Shown here: one piece after another, positions 1 to 8,887 of the stretch
How the letters are laid out: each line of letters begins with the position of its first letter
Numbering within the stretch: position 1 is the first letter of the stretch
NCBI RefSeq assembly: GCF_000473995.1
Contig: NC_022571.1
Coordinates: 1,576,501-1,640,500 of the forward strand
DNA from: Clostridium saccharobutylicum DSM 13864
GTDB taxonomy: Bacteria; Bacillota; Clostridia; Clostridiales; Clostridiaceae
Length of the DNA: 64,000 nucleotides
Direction: 5' to 3'
Notes under the pieces: model-generated
Told to the model about the DNA's origin: nothing
Databases searched by the model: none
What the model saw: the letters and a program-made list of their open reading frames with translations, nothing else
Translations under genes and position numbers: made by a program

Positions 1-1
1 T

Positions 2-796
2 GATGCTGTTATAGAAATAAGAGATGCTAGAATTCCAGGAAGTTCGGCTAATCCAGATATTGAGAAATTGCTAGAAGGTAAACCAAGAATTATACTTTTA
101 AATAAAAGTGATTTAACAGACAGTAAAGTTACTAAAGAATGGATTAACTATTTAACTAAAGATGATGTTAAAGTACTTGAAGTTAATTGTTTAAAAGGAG
201 AAGGACTTAAGTCAATAAAACCAGTGCTACTTAGCCTTTTAAAAGAAAAACATGATAGACTAAAAGCTAAAGGCATGGTAAAGATAATTACTAGGGTTAT
301 GGTTGTTGGAATACCTAATGTAGGGAAATCAACCTTTATAAATAAGCTAGCAAGGAATAACATAGCCAAAACAGGTGATAGACCAGGTGTTACAAAAAGT
401 AAACAATGGATAAAAACTTCTATAGATATTGAACTTTTAGATACTCCAGGTGTGTTATGGCCTAAATTTGAAGATGATGAAACGGCTTTAAATTTAGCGT
501 TTACAGGAGCAATAAAAGATGAAATAATGGATATAGAAGAGTTGGCGCTTAAATTGGTTGAGAGATTACAAACATATTATGAACCACAATTAAAGGAAAG
601 ATATAAGTTACCAGAGGTATTTGAAAATCCATTGGATACTTTGGATTCTATAGGTAAAAAAAGAGGCACTTTAATTTCAGGAGGGCAAATTGACTATAAT
701 AGAATTGCGGTCATATTGCTTGATGAATTTAGAGGAGGAAAGATTGGTAAGATTTCGTTAGAACGTCCAATCAGAGAAGAGAATGATGATAATTAA
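2..796 (+). CDS. rbgA: Ribosome biogenesis GTPase RbgA (YlqF), 5' end outside window
   Basis: This is a circularly permuted GTPase needed for late assembly of the 50S subunit. The open frame runs in from the left edge (position 2), so the N-terminus is missing. G motifs appear in permuted order: NKSD (G4, near 111), then GIPNVGKST (G1, near 308), then DTPG (G3, near 442), followed by the C-terminal RNA-binding part. The order G4-G1-G3 is diagnostic of the YlqF/YawG group. It overlaps rnhB by 14 bases, so the two are translationally coupled, as in other Firmicutes. Confidence 0.95.
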   Translation, partial: DAVIEIRDARIPGSSANPDIEKLLEGKPRIILLNKSDLTDSKVTKEWINYLTKDDVKVLEVNCLKGEGLKSIKPVLLSLLKEKHDRLKAKGMVKIITRVMVVGIPNVGKSTFINKLARNNIAKTGDRPGVTKSKQWIKTSIDIELLDTPGVLWPKFEDDETALNLAFTGAIKDEIMDIEELALKLVERLQTYYEPQLKERYKLPEVFENPLDTLDSIGKKRGTLISGGQIDYNRIAVILLDEFRGGKIGKISLERPIREENDDN

Positions 797-1595
797 TGAG
801 GATATTTTATCATTACCTTTTAGTAAAATAAAAGAGGAAATAAGCAAGGTTAATCTTGTAGAGTCATATAAAAATGGCGAGCTTTTGAAGCTTATAGATT
901 TATTAAATAAGGATAAGAGAAAGAATGTATTATCTATTAGTAGTAAACTTCAAAAAGAGTTAAATATTTATTTAAATGAAGTTCAAAGAGTTAAAGAAAT
1001 GTATAACTTTGATAAATCATTTGGTGATTATAAATATGTAGCAGGAGTGGATGAGGTTGGAAGAGGTCCTCTTGCGGGTCCTATTGTTGCATGTTGCGTT
1101 ATGCTGGATTTAAATGTTTTGGATGAAGATTTAATATTATATTTAAATGACTCTAAAAAAGTAAAAGAATCTAAAAGAGAAGAGCTTTCGGAAATTATAA
1201 AAAAGAAAGCTTTATGTTATAATATAGCAGTTTCATCTAATGAAGAAATTGATGAAAAGGGAATAGCTTTTTCAAATAATAAAGTGTTTCTAGAAAGTTG
1301 TAATGCGTTAAATATTAAGCCGGATTTAGTATTATCAGATGGATATTTAGTTAAGAATATTAACATAGAAAATAAATCTGTTATAAAAGGCGATACTAAA
1401 AGTGCATGTATTGCAGCAGCATCTATAGTAGCTAAGGTTTATAGAGACAATCTAATGAAGGAATATGCTAAAAAGTATCCTAATTATGATTTCGAAAATA
1501 ATGTTGGATATGGCACTTCTAAACATATAGATAGTTTGAAAAAGTATGGAAAATGTGACATACATAGAAATAGCTTTTTAACAAAGTTGTTATAA
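783..1595 (+). CDS. rnhB: Ribonuclease HII
   Basis: RNase HII removes ribonucleotides and RNA primers from RNA:DNA hybrids. The catalytic acidic pair lies in GVDEVGRGPLAGP (D90, E91), with further conserved Asp residues in LNDSKK and LSDGY. The 270-residue length includes an N-terminal extension of about 70 residues typical of Gram-positive RnhB. The ATG at 783 lies inside the end of rbgA. The gene ends about 100 bases before an IS256-family insertion, which left the coding sequence intact. Confidence 0.95.
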   Translation: MMIINEDILSLPFSKIKEEISKVNLVESYKNGELLKLIDLLNKDKRKNVLSISSKLQKELNIYLNEVQRVKEMYNFDKSFGDYKYVAGVDEVGRGPLAGPIVACCVMLDLNVLDEDLILYLNDSKKVKESKREELSEIIKKKALCYNIAVSSNEEIDEKGIAFSNNKVFLESCNALNIKPDLVLSDGYLVKNINIENKSVIKGDTKSACIAAASIVAKVYRDNLMKEYAKKYPNYDFENNVGYGTSKHIDSLKKYGKCDIHRNSFLTKLL

Positions 1596-1683
1596 CATAT
1601 ATAAGGTGAATTGTAAAAAATAATAGATCAGTCTATTTGACTATTTCATGCGATGCTGCGTTTGTAAAATGCGCTAATAGTTT

Positions 1684-1691
1684 ACTATGAG
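1684..1691. repeat. Target-site duplication, left copy (ACTATGAG)
   Basis: This 8-bp sequence is repeated exactly at 3216-3223 on the other side of the IS256-family element. The perfect match implies little divergence since insertion. Confidence 0.88.
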
Positions 1692-1694
1692 GGG

Positions 1695-1741
1695 ACAGTA
1701 GATAGTTTTGTGTAAAAAACAAAACTATCTACTGTTTTTTT
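1695..1741 (+). terminator. Hairpin terminator built from the IS256 left inverted repeat
   Basis: A perfect 16-bp stem (1695-1710 with 1720-1735; arm ACAGTAGATAGTTTTG) is followed by a T run. The left arm is the terminal inverted repeat itself. It could end rnhB transcripts and also shield the transposase from outside transcription. Confidence 0.8.
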
Positions 1742-1798
1742 ACATAATCAGTTGGTAGTTTTGGAATAATATACATAAAGAATAAAGGAGGAATATGT

Positions 1799-3037
1799 AT
1801 GTCAAAACCAATTGATGATGACTTTGATTACAAAGCTGAGGTAAAGAAATGTAAGACTATCGATGATGTCATGGGTAAAAATGGTTTAATTCAAAGATTA
1901 GTTAAAGATGTGTTAGAAAATATTTTAGAAGGTGAAATGGAAGAACACCTTGGAAGAAATAAATATCAAAGAGCAGAAACTAATGATTCTACAAAAAAGA
2001 ATTATCGAAATGGATATAGTACCAAAAATCTTAGAAGTTCTTTCGGTGACGTCGATTTAGACGTACCAAGAGATAGGAATGCTGAATTTGAGCCACAAAT
2101 TATAAAGAAATACGAAACTGTGTGTACAGAATTAGATAAAAAGGTGATTTCTCTTTACGCAAAAGGAATGACCACAAGTGATATTCAAGCAGAAATAGAG
2201 GACTTATATGGAATAACAATATCACCTTCTATGGTATCTAGAATTACAGATAAAGTTATGGAAAGTGCTGTTGAGTGGCAAAATAGATCACTAGATAAAG
2301 TTTATCCAATAGTGTATTTGGATGCTATGTATTTCAAGGTGCGAAGCAATGGAAAGATTATGAATAAAGCTGTTTATATATGCTTAGGATACAACATGCA
2401 AGGATACAAAGAAATTTTAGGAAGTTGGGTAGATGAAGCTGAGGGTGCTAAGTTTTGGTTAAAGATATGCACTGATCTTAAAAATAGAGGCGTACGAGAA
2501 ATCCTTATAGCATGTATGGACGGATTAAAGGGGTTACCAGAAGCCATTAAAACTGTATTTCCATCAGTTAACATTCAAACATGTATTGTTCACCAAATAA
2601 GAAACTCAGTTAAGTATATAGCATCAAAAGATAAGAAAGAATTTATTAAAGATTTAAAATGTGTTTATAAGGCTTCAACTGAGGAACTTGCGCTAGCGCA
2701 GCTCGATAATTTAAAGGATAAGTGGGGAGATAAATATGCTATTGTAATAGATTCGTGGTATAACAATTGGAGTCACCTATCAACATTCTTCACTTTCTCT
2801 CCTGAAATAAGAAAAATGATATATACAACTAATACGCTTGAAGGATTTAACAGACAAATACGTAAGTATACTAAATCAAGAACTGTATTTCCAACCGATG
2901 AATCTTTAAGTAAATGTGTTTATCTAGCTACTATGGAAATTATAGAAAAGTGGACTCAACCAACACCAAATTGGGGTCGTACTTTAGCAGAATTATCAAT
3001 AGTATTTGAAGAACAATTAAATGATGAATTAGCTTAA
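1799..3037 (+). CDS. IS256-family transposase
   Basis: A 412-residue DDE transposase of the IS256/MULE type. The acidic triad is visible in VYLDAMYFKV (first Asp), ACMDGLKGLPEAI (second Asp) and TNTLEGFNRQIRK (Glu). The N-terminal region has EEHLGRNKYQR and KNYRNGYSTK, which are family hallmarks. The start is preceded by AAAGGAGG. No frameshift or stop interrupts it, unlike every transposase in the 17.6-31.3 kb island. Confidence 0.95.
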   Translation: MSKPIDDDFDYKAEVKKCKTIDDVMGKNGLIQRLVKDVLENILEGEMEEHLGRNKYQRAETNDSTKKNYRNGYSTKNLRSSFGDVDLDVPRDRNAEFEPQIIKKYETVCTELDKKVISLYAKGMTTSDIQAEIEDLYGITISPSMVSRITDKVMESAVEWQNRSLDKVYPIVYLDAMYFKVRSNGKIMNKAVYICLGYNMQGYKEILGSWVDEAEGAKFWLKICTDLKNRGVREILIACMDGLKGLPEAIKTVFPSVNIQTCIVHQIRNSVKYIASKDKKEFIKDLKCVYKASTEELALAQLDNLKDKWGDKYAIVIDSWYNNWSHLSTFFTFSPEIRKMIYTTNTLEGFNRQIRKYTKSRTVFPTDESLSKCVYLATMEIIEKWTQPTPNWGRTLAELSIVFEEQLNDELA

Positions 3038-3302
3038 TAGCTTGTACTTTTTACTAAACTTTATGTATAATATCTGATTTTTCACTAATACTATAAATGG
3101 ATATAAAACATATTTTTAGCATTTACTAAAAATAAAAAAATATTACTGGACCATAAAATTTCCAGTAATATTTAAATAACAAATATACTAATAACACAAA
3201 ATTATCTAGAGTCCCACTATGAGCAGAATTTGTCTTATTATCTGATAAGAAATATGAACTGCATTGTTTGGGTATTATTTTTTTACTTAGGTTTTAAAAG
3301 CG

Positions 3303-3366
3303 AAAGAGGAGTATAGATATTTGTTGAAATATTTAAAATTGCAACAGATATCTATGCTCCTTTTTG
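3303..3366 (+). terminator. Rho-independent terminator, possibly bidirectional
   Basis: A 20-bp stem (3307-3326 with 3342-3361, two G-U pairs) is followed by TTTTT on the + strand. It lies between the IS element and the convergent yraN gene, so it may stop transcripts from both sides; the U tract is better on the + strand. Confidence 0.8.
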
Positions 3367-3400
3367 TATAATATATTAAAAATAAAAAATTGATACGTTC

Positions 3401-3769
3401 CTATAATCTGAAAGCGTCTTTTATATGATTTATTTTAAATAAATTATTTTTATTATTTAAATATATTTCTATTACATCAAACCTAAAATTAGTATTAACT
3501 ATTTTATTATAAGTAATATATGAACTGGCTACTTTTATGATTGATTTTTGTTTAGAAAGATTAACTGACTCTTGAGGTAATCCATAATCATAATTATACC
3601 TGCCTTTAACTTCAATAATAATTATTAATCCATCTTTTTGGCATATAATATCTATTTCGCCTAGAAAATTTTTGAAATTACATTCTAAAATATTATAATC
3701 ATTTTTTTTAAGATATGTTCGTGCTATTTTTTCACAATAGCTACCTACCTCTTTATTTAAGTTTTTCAT
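3401..3769 (-). CDS. yraN: YraN/UPF0102 family endonuclease-like protein
   Basis: A 122-residue protein of the UPF0102 family with the Holliday-junction-resolvase-like fold. The family core is visible as GEIDIICQKDGLIIIIEVKGR (around residues 37-57), carrying the E-x-D and E-V-K residues of a PD-(D/E)XK-type site. Its exact biochemical role is not established. In related genomes it sits near rnhB and comM; here it lies on the opposite strand to both, read divergently from comM. The ribosome site GGAGGA lies just before the start. Confidence 0.85.
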   Translation of the reverse strand: MKNLNKEVGSYCEKIARTYLKKNDYNILECNFKNFLGEIDIICQKDGLIIIIEVKGRYNYDYGLPQESVNLSKQKSIIKVASSYITYNKIVNTNFRFDVIEIYLNNKNNLFKINHIKDAFRL

Positions 3770-3853
3770 TAAAGTCCTCCATCCTCATGCGCTCAATTTC
3801 ATAATCATATTAATTTATAGGAAATATTCGTAATTTACAATATATATTAATTC

Positions 3854-3883
3854 TTGACAATATAAAATAAATTAAACTTATAA
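3854..3883 (+). promoter_or_regulatory. Sigma-A-type promoter for comM-dprA
   Basis: TTGACA (3854-3859), an 18-base spacer and TTATAA (3878-3883) lie about 70 bases before comM, in the divergent yraN/comM spacer. Confidence 0.55.
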
Positions 3884-3954
3884 AAATATTGGAATTAATA
3901 TTTTAAACTATGTCTATAATCATTAAGAGATTATGTGTAAAGAGGTGATATTAT

Positions 3955-5475
3955 ATGGCAGTGAAAATAATCAGTGCAACGCACAATGGTCTGGAGGGAT
4001 TTTTGATTGATGTAGAGGTTGATATATCTAAAGGGTTACCACAATTTACGATTGTAGGGCTTCCAGATACTTCTGTAAAAGAAGCAAAAGAAAGAGTTAG
4101 AGCAGCCATAATAAACTGTGGATTTGAATTTCCTCTAGGTAGAATTACAATTAATTTAGCACCTGCAGATGTAAGAAAGATAGGTTCACTTTTAGATTTA
4201 CCTATTGCAATTGGTATTCTTATGGAATCTAATCAAATTATCAAAAAGGATATGGATGATTATATAGTTTTTGGAGAGTTATCTTTATTTGGCGAACTTA
4301 AAGGGGTTAAGGGAACTATACCAATAATTGTTGAGGGAATAAAAGAAAAGATTAATAAGTTCATTTTTTCATATGAAAACTTAGAAGAAAGTTACTATTT
4401 TGAGAGTGGAAAATATTATCCATTTAGAAATCTAAAAGAAGTAATTTCTTTTATTACATATGAGGATATGCTTCCGTATGAGCGAGACGAAAAGCTAAAT
4501 ATAGATGAAGATTATCAAGTGTTTGACTATGGAGCTATTATAGGCCAATATTCATCTAAAAGAGCACTGGAAATTGCAGCGGCGGGTAAGCATAATATTA
4601 TACTGTATGGCGAGCCAGGATGTGGTAAGACTATGTTAGCAAAAGCTTTAATATCAATATTGCCATCGTTATCTCAAAATGAATTAATAGAAATAGCAAA
4701 AATATATAGTGCATGTGGACTAATAAGTAAAAATATGCAGATCAATAGACCTTTTAGGGCACCACATCATACTACAACCAAAGTAGCATTAATTGGTGGT
4801 GGAAAAGAGATTAAGCCTGGAGAAATAACATTGGCTCATAATGGTGTATTGTTTTTGGATGAGATTTTAGAATTTAAGAAGGATGTGTTAGAGTCTTTGA
4901 GAGAACCCTTAGAAGAAAAGCATGTAAATATAAATAGAATTACTGGAAGTTGTACAATGCCAGCAGATTTTTTGTTAGTAGGAGCTTTTAATCCAATAGA
5001 AAAGAATGAAGATAAAATATATCAAAATGATAAATATTATTTAGATGCTCAAACTAAAAAATATTCAAGAAAATTTTCTAGTGCTTTATTAGATAGAATT
5101 GATATCTTAAATTATGTACCTAGATTAAAATATGATGAAATTGAAAATAAAAGTGATTCGTATAATTCAAAAGTCATGCGTGAAAATGTACTAAGGGCAA
5201 GGAAGATTCAAAAACAAAGATTTGAAAATTGTGTATATAAATATAATTCGGATATAAAAGGAAAAGACATTTTCGAAATATGTAGGGTTGGAAGAAAATG
5301 TACAGAAATTTTGAAACATTATTATAATACTTCAAGTGTATCTTTAAGAGGATATGGAAAAGTAATAAAGCTTGCAAGAACTATAGCTGATATAGAAAAC
5401 GAGAAAGATATATTGGAAGGACATATATTAGAAGCCTTTAGTTATAGAAAAAATATAAATGGAGACATTATATAG
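3955..5475 (+). CDS. comM: ComM/YifB family AAA+ ATPase (Mg-chelatase-like)
   Basis: A 506-residue YifB/ComM ATPase. In competent Gram-negatives ComM is a branch-migration helicase acting in natural transformation; the Clostridium role is inferred. The N-terminal third is the LonS5-like ChlI domain. The ATPase core has Walker A GEPGCGKT (near residue 220) and Walker B VLFLDEI (near 298), with the family-specific NRPFRAPHHT in between, and a C-terminal Mg-chelatase domain. It starts after AGAGGTGAT. It lies 15 bases upstream of dprA, another DNA-uptake gene, so the pair is likely an operon. Confidence 0.92.
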   Translation: MAVKIISATHNGLEGFLIDVEVDISKGLPQFTIVGLPDTSVKEAKERVRAAIINCGFEFPLGRITINLAPADVRKIGSLLDLPIAIGILMESNQIIKKDMDDYIVFGELSLFGELKGVKGTIPIIVEGIKEKINKFIFSYENLEESYYFESGKYYPFRNLKEVISFITYEDMLPYERDEKLNIDEDYQVFDYGAIIGQYSSKRALEIAAAGKHNIILYGEPGCGKTMLAKALISILPSLSQNELIEIAKIYSACGLISKNMQINRPFRAPHHTTTKVALIGGGKEIKPGEITLAHNGVLFLDEILEFKKDVLESLREPLEEKHVNINRITGSCTMPADFLLVGAFNPIEKNEDKIYQNDKYYLDAQTKKYSRKFSSALLDRIDILNYVPRLKYDEIENKSDSYNSKVMRENVLRARKIQKQRFENCVYKYNSDIKGKDIFEICRVGRKCTEILKHYYNTSSVSLRGYGKVIKLARTIADIENEKDILEGHILEAFSYRKNINGDII

Positions 5476-5490
5476 AAGGGAGTTAAATAT

Positions 5491-6546
5491 ATGGATTATG
5501 AATTATGGTTAATACTTTTAGATTTAACAAATCATCAAAAAATAAAGTTAATAGATAAATATGAAAATGAAGAAAATGTATACAATAACTTTGAAGAAAT
5601 ATTAAAAAATAATAGTGCTATAGCCAAAAAAATAAAAAATTTTCAAAAAGAAGATTTAAAGTGTAAGGTTTTTAAGTTAAAGGAAACATTAGTCAAAAAA
5701 GGAATACACTTTATTACATATGCTAATCCTTTATATAGAGAGAAATTGAGGGGAATTTCAAATCCGCCTTATTTTCTATTTTATATGGGCAATATAGGTG
5801 TTATAAATAACAAATCTATAGCTGTTGTTGGGTCAAGGAAGTGTTCAAATTATGGATTGGCAGTAACAAAACTCTTGACAAAGGAGCTTATTACTAATAA
5901 TATAACGCTTATAAGCGGAGGTGCAAGAGGTATAGATTCTATTGCACATAAAACCGCTCTGGAAGATGATGGAGTTAATATATGTGTATTAGGTTGTGGC
6001 ATAGATATTGTCTACCCATCTGAAAATAAATTTTTATTTTCCAAAATAGCAGAAAAAGGAGTAGTAATTTCTGAATTTTTAATTGGAACGCGTCCGCTAA
6101 GATATAATTTTCCTAAGAGAAATCGAATAATAAGTGGTCTTAGTGACAGTGTAATAGTAGTTGAAGCTTCAGAAAGAAGTGGGTCATTAATAACAGCTAG
6201 GCTTGCACAACAGCAAGGAAAGAAGGTAATCGTTACGCCGGGATCCATATTTTACGATGGAGCAAGTGGTTCTAATAAATTAATTAGAGATGGATGTACG
6301 ATTTGTACTGATGTAGAAGATTTAAGAGTGCTGTTGAGTTTGGAGCATGTTAATATTAAACCTATGAATATTGCACCTGAAAAGAGTGAAATATTAGATT
6401 TAATAAGCGATTCACCAATTCACATAGATGATATTTTTAAAAATATGTCTGTTGATAGAGGCGCTTTATATGCATTACTATTTGAAATGCAGATTAAAAA
6501 TGAGATTATTTGCTTACCTGGAAATTACTATGTGAAAACAATTTAA
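5491..6546 (+). CDS. dprA: DNA-processing protein DprA
   Basis: DprA loads RecA on incoming single-stranded DNA during transformation. The Rossmann-like core shows GSRKCSNYG (near residue 112) and SGGARGIDSIAHKTAL (near 142), followed by EASERSGSLITARLA and a C-terminal winged-helix part ending near residue 350. The length is normal for the family. The gene follows comM after a GAAGGGAG ribosome site and precedes topA, the common Firmicutes order. Confidence 0.95.
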   Translation: MDYELWLILLDLTNHQKIKLIDKYENEENVYNNFEEILKNNSAIAKKIKNFQKEDLKCKVFKLKETLVKKGIHFITYANPLYREKLRGISNPPYFLFYMGNIGVINNKSIAVVGSRKCSNYGLAVTKLLTKELITNNITLISGGARGIDSIAHKTALEDDGVNICVLGCGIDIVYPSENKFLFSKIAEKGVVISEFLIGTRPLRYNFPKRNRIISGLSDSVIVVEASERSGSLITARLAQQQGKKVIVTPGSIFYDGASGSNKLIRDGCTICTDVEDLRVLLSLEHVNIKPMNIAPEKSEILDLISDSPIHIDDIFKNMSVDRGALYALLFEMQIKNEIICLPGNYYVKTI

Positions 6547-6591
6547 AATGTGTAGGGGGTGAAAACTTCATATATTATATGAAGTTGTACT

Positions 6592-8694
6592 ATGGGTCAA
6601 AAACTTGTAATTGTTGAGTCGCCGGCAAAAGCAAAAACAATCGGCAAATATTTAGGAAAGAACTATATTGTAGAGGCATCAATGGGCCATGTAAGAGATT
6701 TACCTAAAAGTAGGTTAGGTGTTGATATAGAAAATAATTATACTCCCAAATATATTACTATTAGAGGAAAGGGAGAATTGATAGATAAATTAAGAAAAGC
6801 TGCTAAAAAAGCAGATAAAGTTTATCTTGCAACTGACCCTGATAGAGAGGGAGAAGCTATTTCATGGCATTTAGCTAACATATTAAAGATTTCAGAAGAT
6901 GAAACGTGTAGAATAGTTTTTAATGAAGTTACAAAGACTGCAGTTAAAGCATCTATAAAAGAAGCACGCAAAATTGATTTAGATTTAGTTGATGCACAGC
7001 AAGCAAGAAGAATATTAGATAGACTTGTTGGATATGAGATAAGTCCAATTTTATGGAGAAATGTAAAATGGGGACTTAGTGCTGGTAGAGTACAGTCTGC
7101 AGCGTTAAAGTTAATATGTGACAGGGAGAAGGAAATAAATGAATTTATTCCTAAAGAGTATTGGTCAATAGACTGTATGCTTAAGAAGGATAAAAAGAAG
7201 TTTCCAATAAGGCTTTCAACATACAAAGGAAAGAAGATTGAAATTGAAAATGAAGAATCTTCAAATAAGATTATTGAAGAACTGAAAGATGGAAAGTTTG
7301 TTGTTAAATCAATAAAAAAAGGTAAAAAAAATAGGAATCCGTTGCCACCTTTTACTACAAGTACACTTCAACAAGATGCAAATAAAAAATTAAACTTTAT
7401 GACTAAAAGAACTATGTCAATAGCTCAAGGACTTTATGAAGGTGTGGAAGTAAAAGGTTATGGAACAGTAGGATTAATAACATATATGAGAACTGATTCT
7501 GTAAGAATTTCAGAAGAAGCACAAATTAAAACTAAAGAATTTATTGAAAATTCATATGGAAAAGAATATTTACCTCAATCTACTAGAGTATATAAAGGAA
7601 AAAAGAATATTCAAGATGCTCATGAAGCGATAAGACCAACTTATGTAGATATAACGCCAGAAGTTGCAAAAGAAAATTTAACTCCTGAACAATATAAATT
7701 ATATTCATTAATTTGGAAAAGATTTGTAGCAAGTCAAATGGAATCGTGTGAATTAAATACTAATTCAATAGATATAGAAAATGGCGATTACAAATTTAAA
7801 GCATCAGGATCTATAATTTCTTTTGATGGTTTTATGAAAGTATACGAATATTCAAATGAAGAAGATGAAAAATCGGTAACATTGCCAGTTGTAGAAGAAG
7901 GGGAAGAATTAAAGGAAGCTTCTCTTAAAGGAAGCCAACATTTTACTCAGCCGGCACCAAGATATACCGAAGCGTCATTTGTTAAATTACTAGAGGAAAA
8001 GGGAATAGGTAGACCTAGTACTTATGTACCTACTATTTCAACTTTGCTTGGGAGAAATTATGTTGTTCGTGAAAAGAAAAACTTAATTCCAACTGAACTT
8101 GGAGAGATAGTAAATAATATTGTAAGTGAATATTTTAAGCAAATAGTAGATGTTGATTTTACAGCAGATATGGAGAAAAAACTTGATAATGTAGAAGAAG
8201 GAAATGAAAATTGGACTGAAATAGTTGGAGAATTTTTTACTCCTCTAAAGGCTGCAATTGAAAAGGCTGAAAAAGAAATATCAAAGGTTGTAATTGAAGA
8301 TAAAGTTAGTGATGTAAAATGTGAAAAATGTGGTCGAATGATGGTTATTAAAAGAGGTAGATATGGTGAATTCTTAGCGTGTCCTGGATATCCAGAGTGC
8401 AAAAATGCGAAACCTATAGTTGAGGAACTAGATGTTCCATGTCCAGAGTGTGGAAAAACTATTGTTGTCAAGAAAAGTAAAAGAGGCAAGAAATTCTTTG
8501 GATGTTCTGGATATCCAGAATGTAAATTTGTGAGTTGGTATGAACCTGTAAAAGAAAAGTGTCCAAAATGTAATTCGTATATGGTCCTAAAGTATTCAAA
8601 GTCAAAAGGCAAATATGTACAATGTTCCAATAGTGAATGTGATTATAAACATGAAATTAAAGAAGAGGAAGAAAATAAAAAAGAAGAAATTTAA
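6592..8694 (+). CDS. topA: DNA topoisomerase I
   Basis: Type IA topoisomerase that relaxes negative supercoils. The TOPRIM domain is at the N-terminus (VIVESPAKAKTIGKYLG, then DPDREGEAISWH). The catalytic tyrosine is Y298 in LITYMRTDS. Three C-terminal four-cysteine zinc ribbons begin at CEKCGRM, CPECGKT and CPKCNSY (residues about 580-690). The 700-residue length is normal. The start follows a 45-base gap after dprA with GGGGGTGA further upstream; the ATG is preferred because it gives the standard MGQKLVIVESPAKA start. Confidence 0.97.
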   Translation: MGQKLVIVESPAKAKTIGKYLGKNYIVEASMGHVRDLPKSRLGVDIENNYTPKYITIRGKGELIDKLRKAAKKADKVYLATDPDREGEAISWHLANILKISEDETCRIVFNEVTKTAVKASIKEARKIDLDLVDAQQARRILDRLVGYEISPILWRNVKWGLSAGRVQSAALKLICDREKEINEFIPKEYWSIDCMLKKDKKKFPIRLSTYKGKKIEIENEESSNKIIEELKDGKFVVKSIKKGKKNRNPLPPFTTSTLQQDANKKLNFMTKRTMSIAQGLYEGVEVKGYGTVGLITYMRTDSVRISEEAQIKTKEFIENSYGKEYLPQSTRVYKGKKNIQDAHEAIRPTYVDITPEVAKENLTPEQYKLYSLIWKRFVASQMESCELNTNSIDIENGDYKFKASGSIISFDGFMKVYEYSNEEDEKSVTLPVVEEGEELKEASLKGSQHFTQPAPRYTEASFVKLLEEKGIGRPSTYVPTISTLLGRNYVVREKKNLIPTELGEIVNNIVSEYFKQIVDVDFTADMEKKLDNVEEGNENWTEIVGEFFTPLKAAIEKAEKEISKVVIEDKVSDVKCEKCGRMMVIKRGRYGEFLACPGYPECKNAKPIVEELDVPCPECGKTIVVKKSKRGKKFFGCSGYPECKFVSWYEPVKEKCPKCNSYMVLKYSKSKGKYVQCSNSECDYKHEIKEEEENKKEEI

Positions 8695-8751
8695 TATAGA
8701 TAGTTTGATGACTTAAGTGATATTATTTTGTCGAATAAAATTAAAATACTG

Positions 8752-8780
8752 TTGAAAACGAAAATTTTATGTGATAAACT
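8752..8780 (+). promoter_or_regulatory. Probable codY promoter
   Basis: TTGAAA (8752-8757), 17 bases, TAAACT (8775-8780), about 108 bases upstream of the chosen codY start. No clear copy of the CodY-binding consensus was seen here. Confidence 0.5.
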
Positions 8781-8887
8781 AAAATTAATCGCAACTTGTA
8801 AAAAAATTCAATAAATTAAGAATTTTTTGTAATTACAATCCTTTTATTCAATGATATTGTTATATGGTTGCCAAGGAGGAAAATATT

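Larger units (their letters stand above)
1692..3215 (+). mobile_element. IS256-family insertion sequence, complete
   Basis: A 1,524-bp element bounded by imperfect terminal inverted repeats of about 22 bp (left GGGACAGTAGATAGTTTTGT, right complement GGGACTCTAGATAATTTTGT; three mismatches). It is flanked by identical 8-bp target duplications, ACTATGAG, at 1684-1691 and 3216-3223, matching the 8-9 bp duplications known for IS256. The single transposase gene is intact, so this is the best candidate in the window for an active, fairly recent insertion. Confidence 0.93.

Noticed and set aside
1695..1741. Ordinary terminator belonging to rnhB
   Set aside because: The stem includes the terminal inverted repeat and lies inside the target duplications, so it came with the IS256 element, though it may act on rnhB transcripts.
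6822..7226. Reverse-strand open frame inside topA
   Set aside because: Antisense shadow of the conserved topoisomerase core; low-complexity Ser/Leu composition.
8058..8630. Reverse-strand open frame of 190 codons inside topA
   Set aside because: It lies wholly antisense to the zinc-ribbon part of topA, which has clear family motifs. The product is rich in His, Phe and Ser with no domain, and has no ribosome site.
8695..8887. CodY autoregulatory box upstream of codY
   Set aside because: No sequence close to the AATTTTCWGAAAATT consensus is present in the leader.
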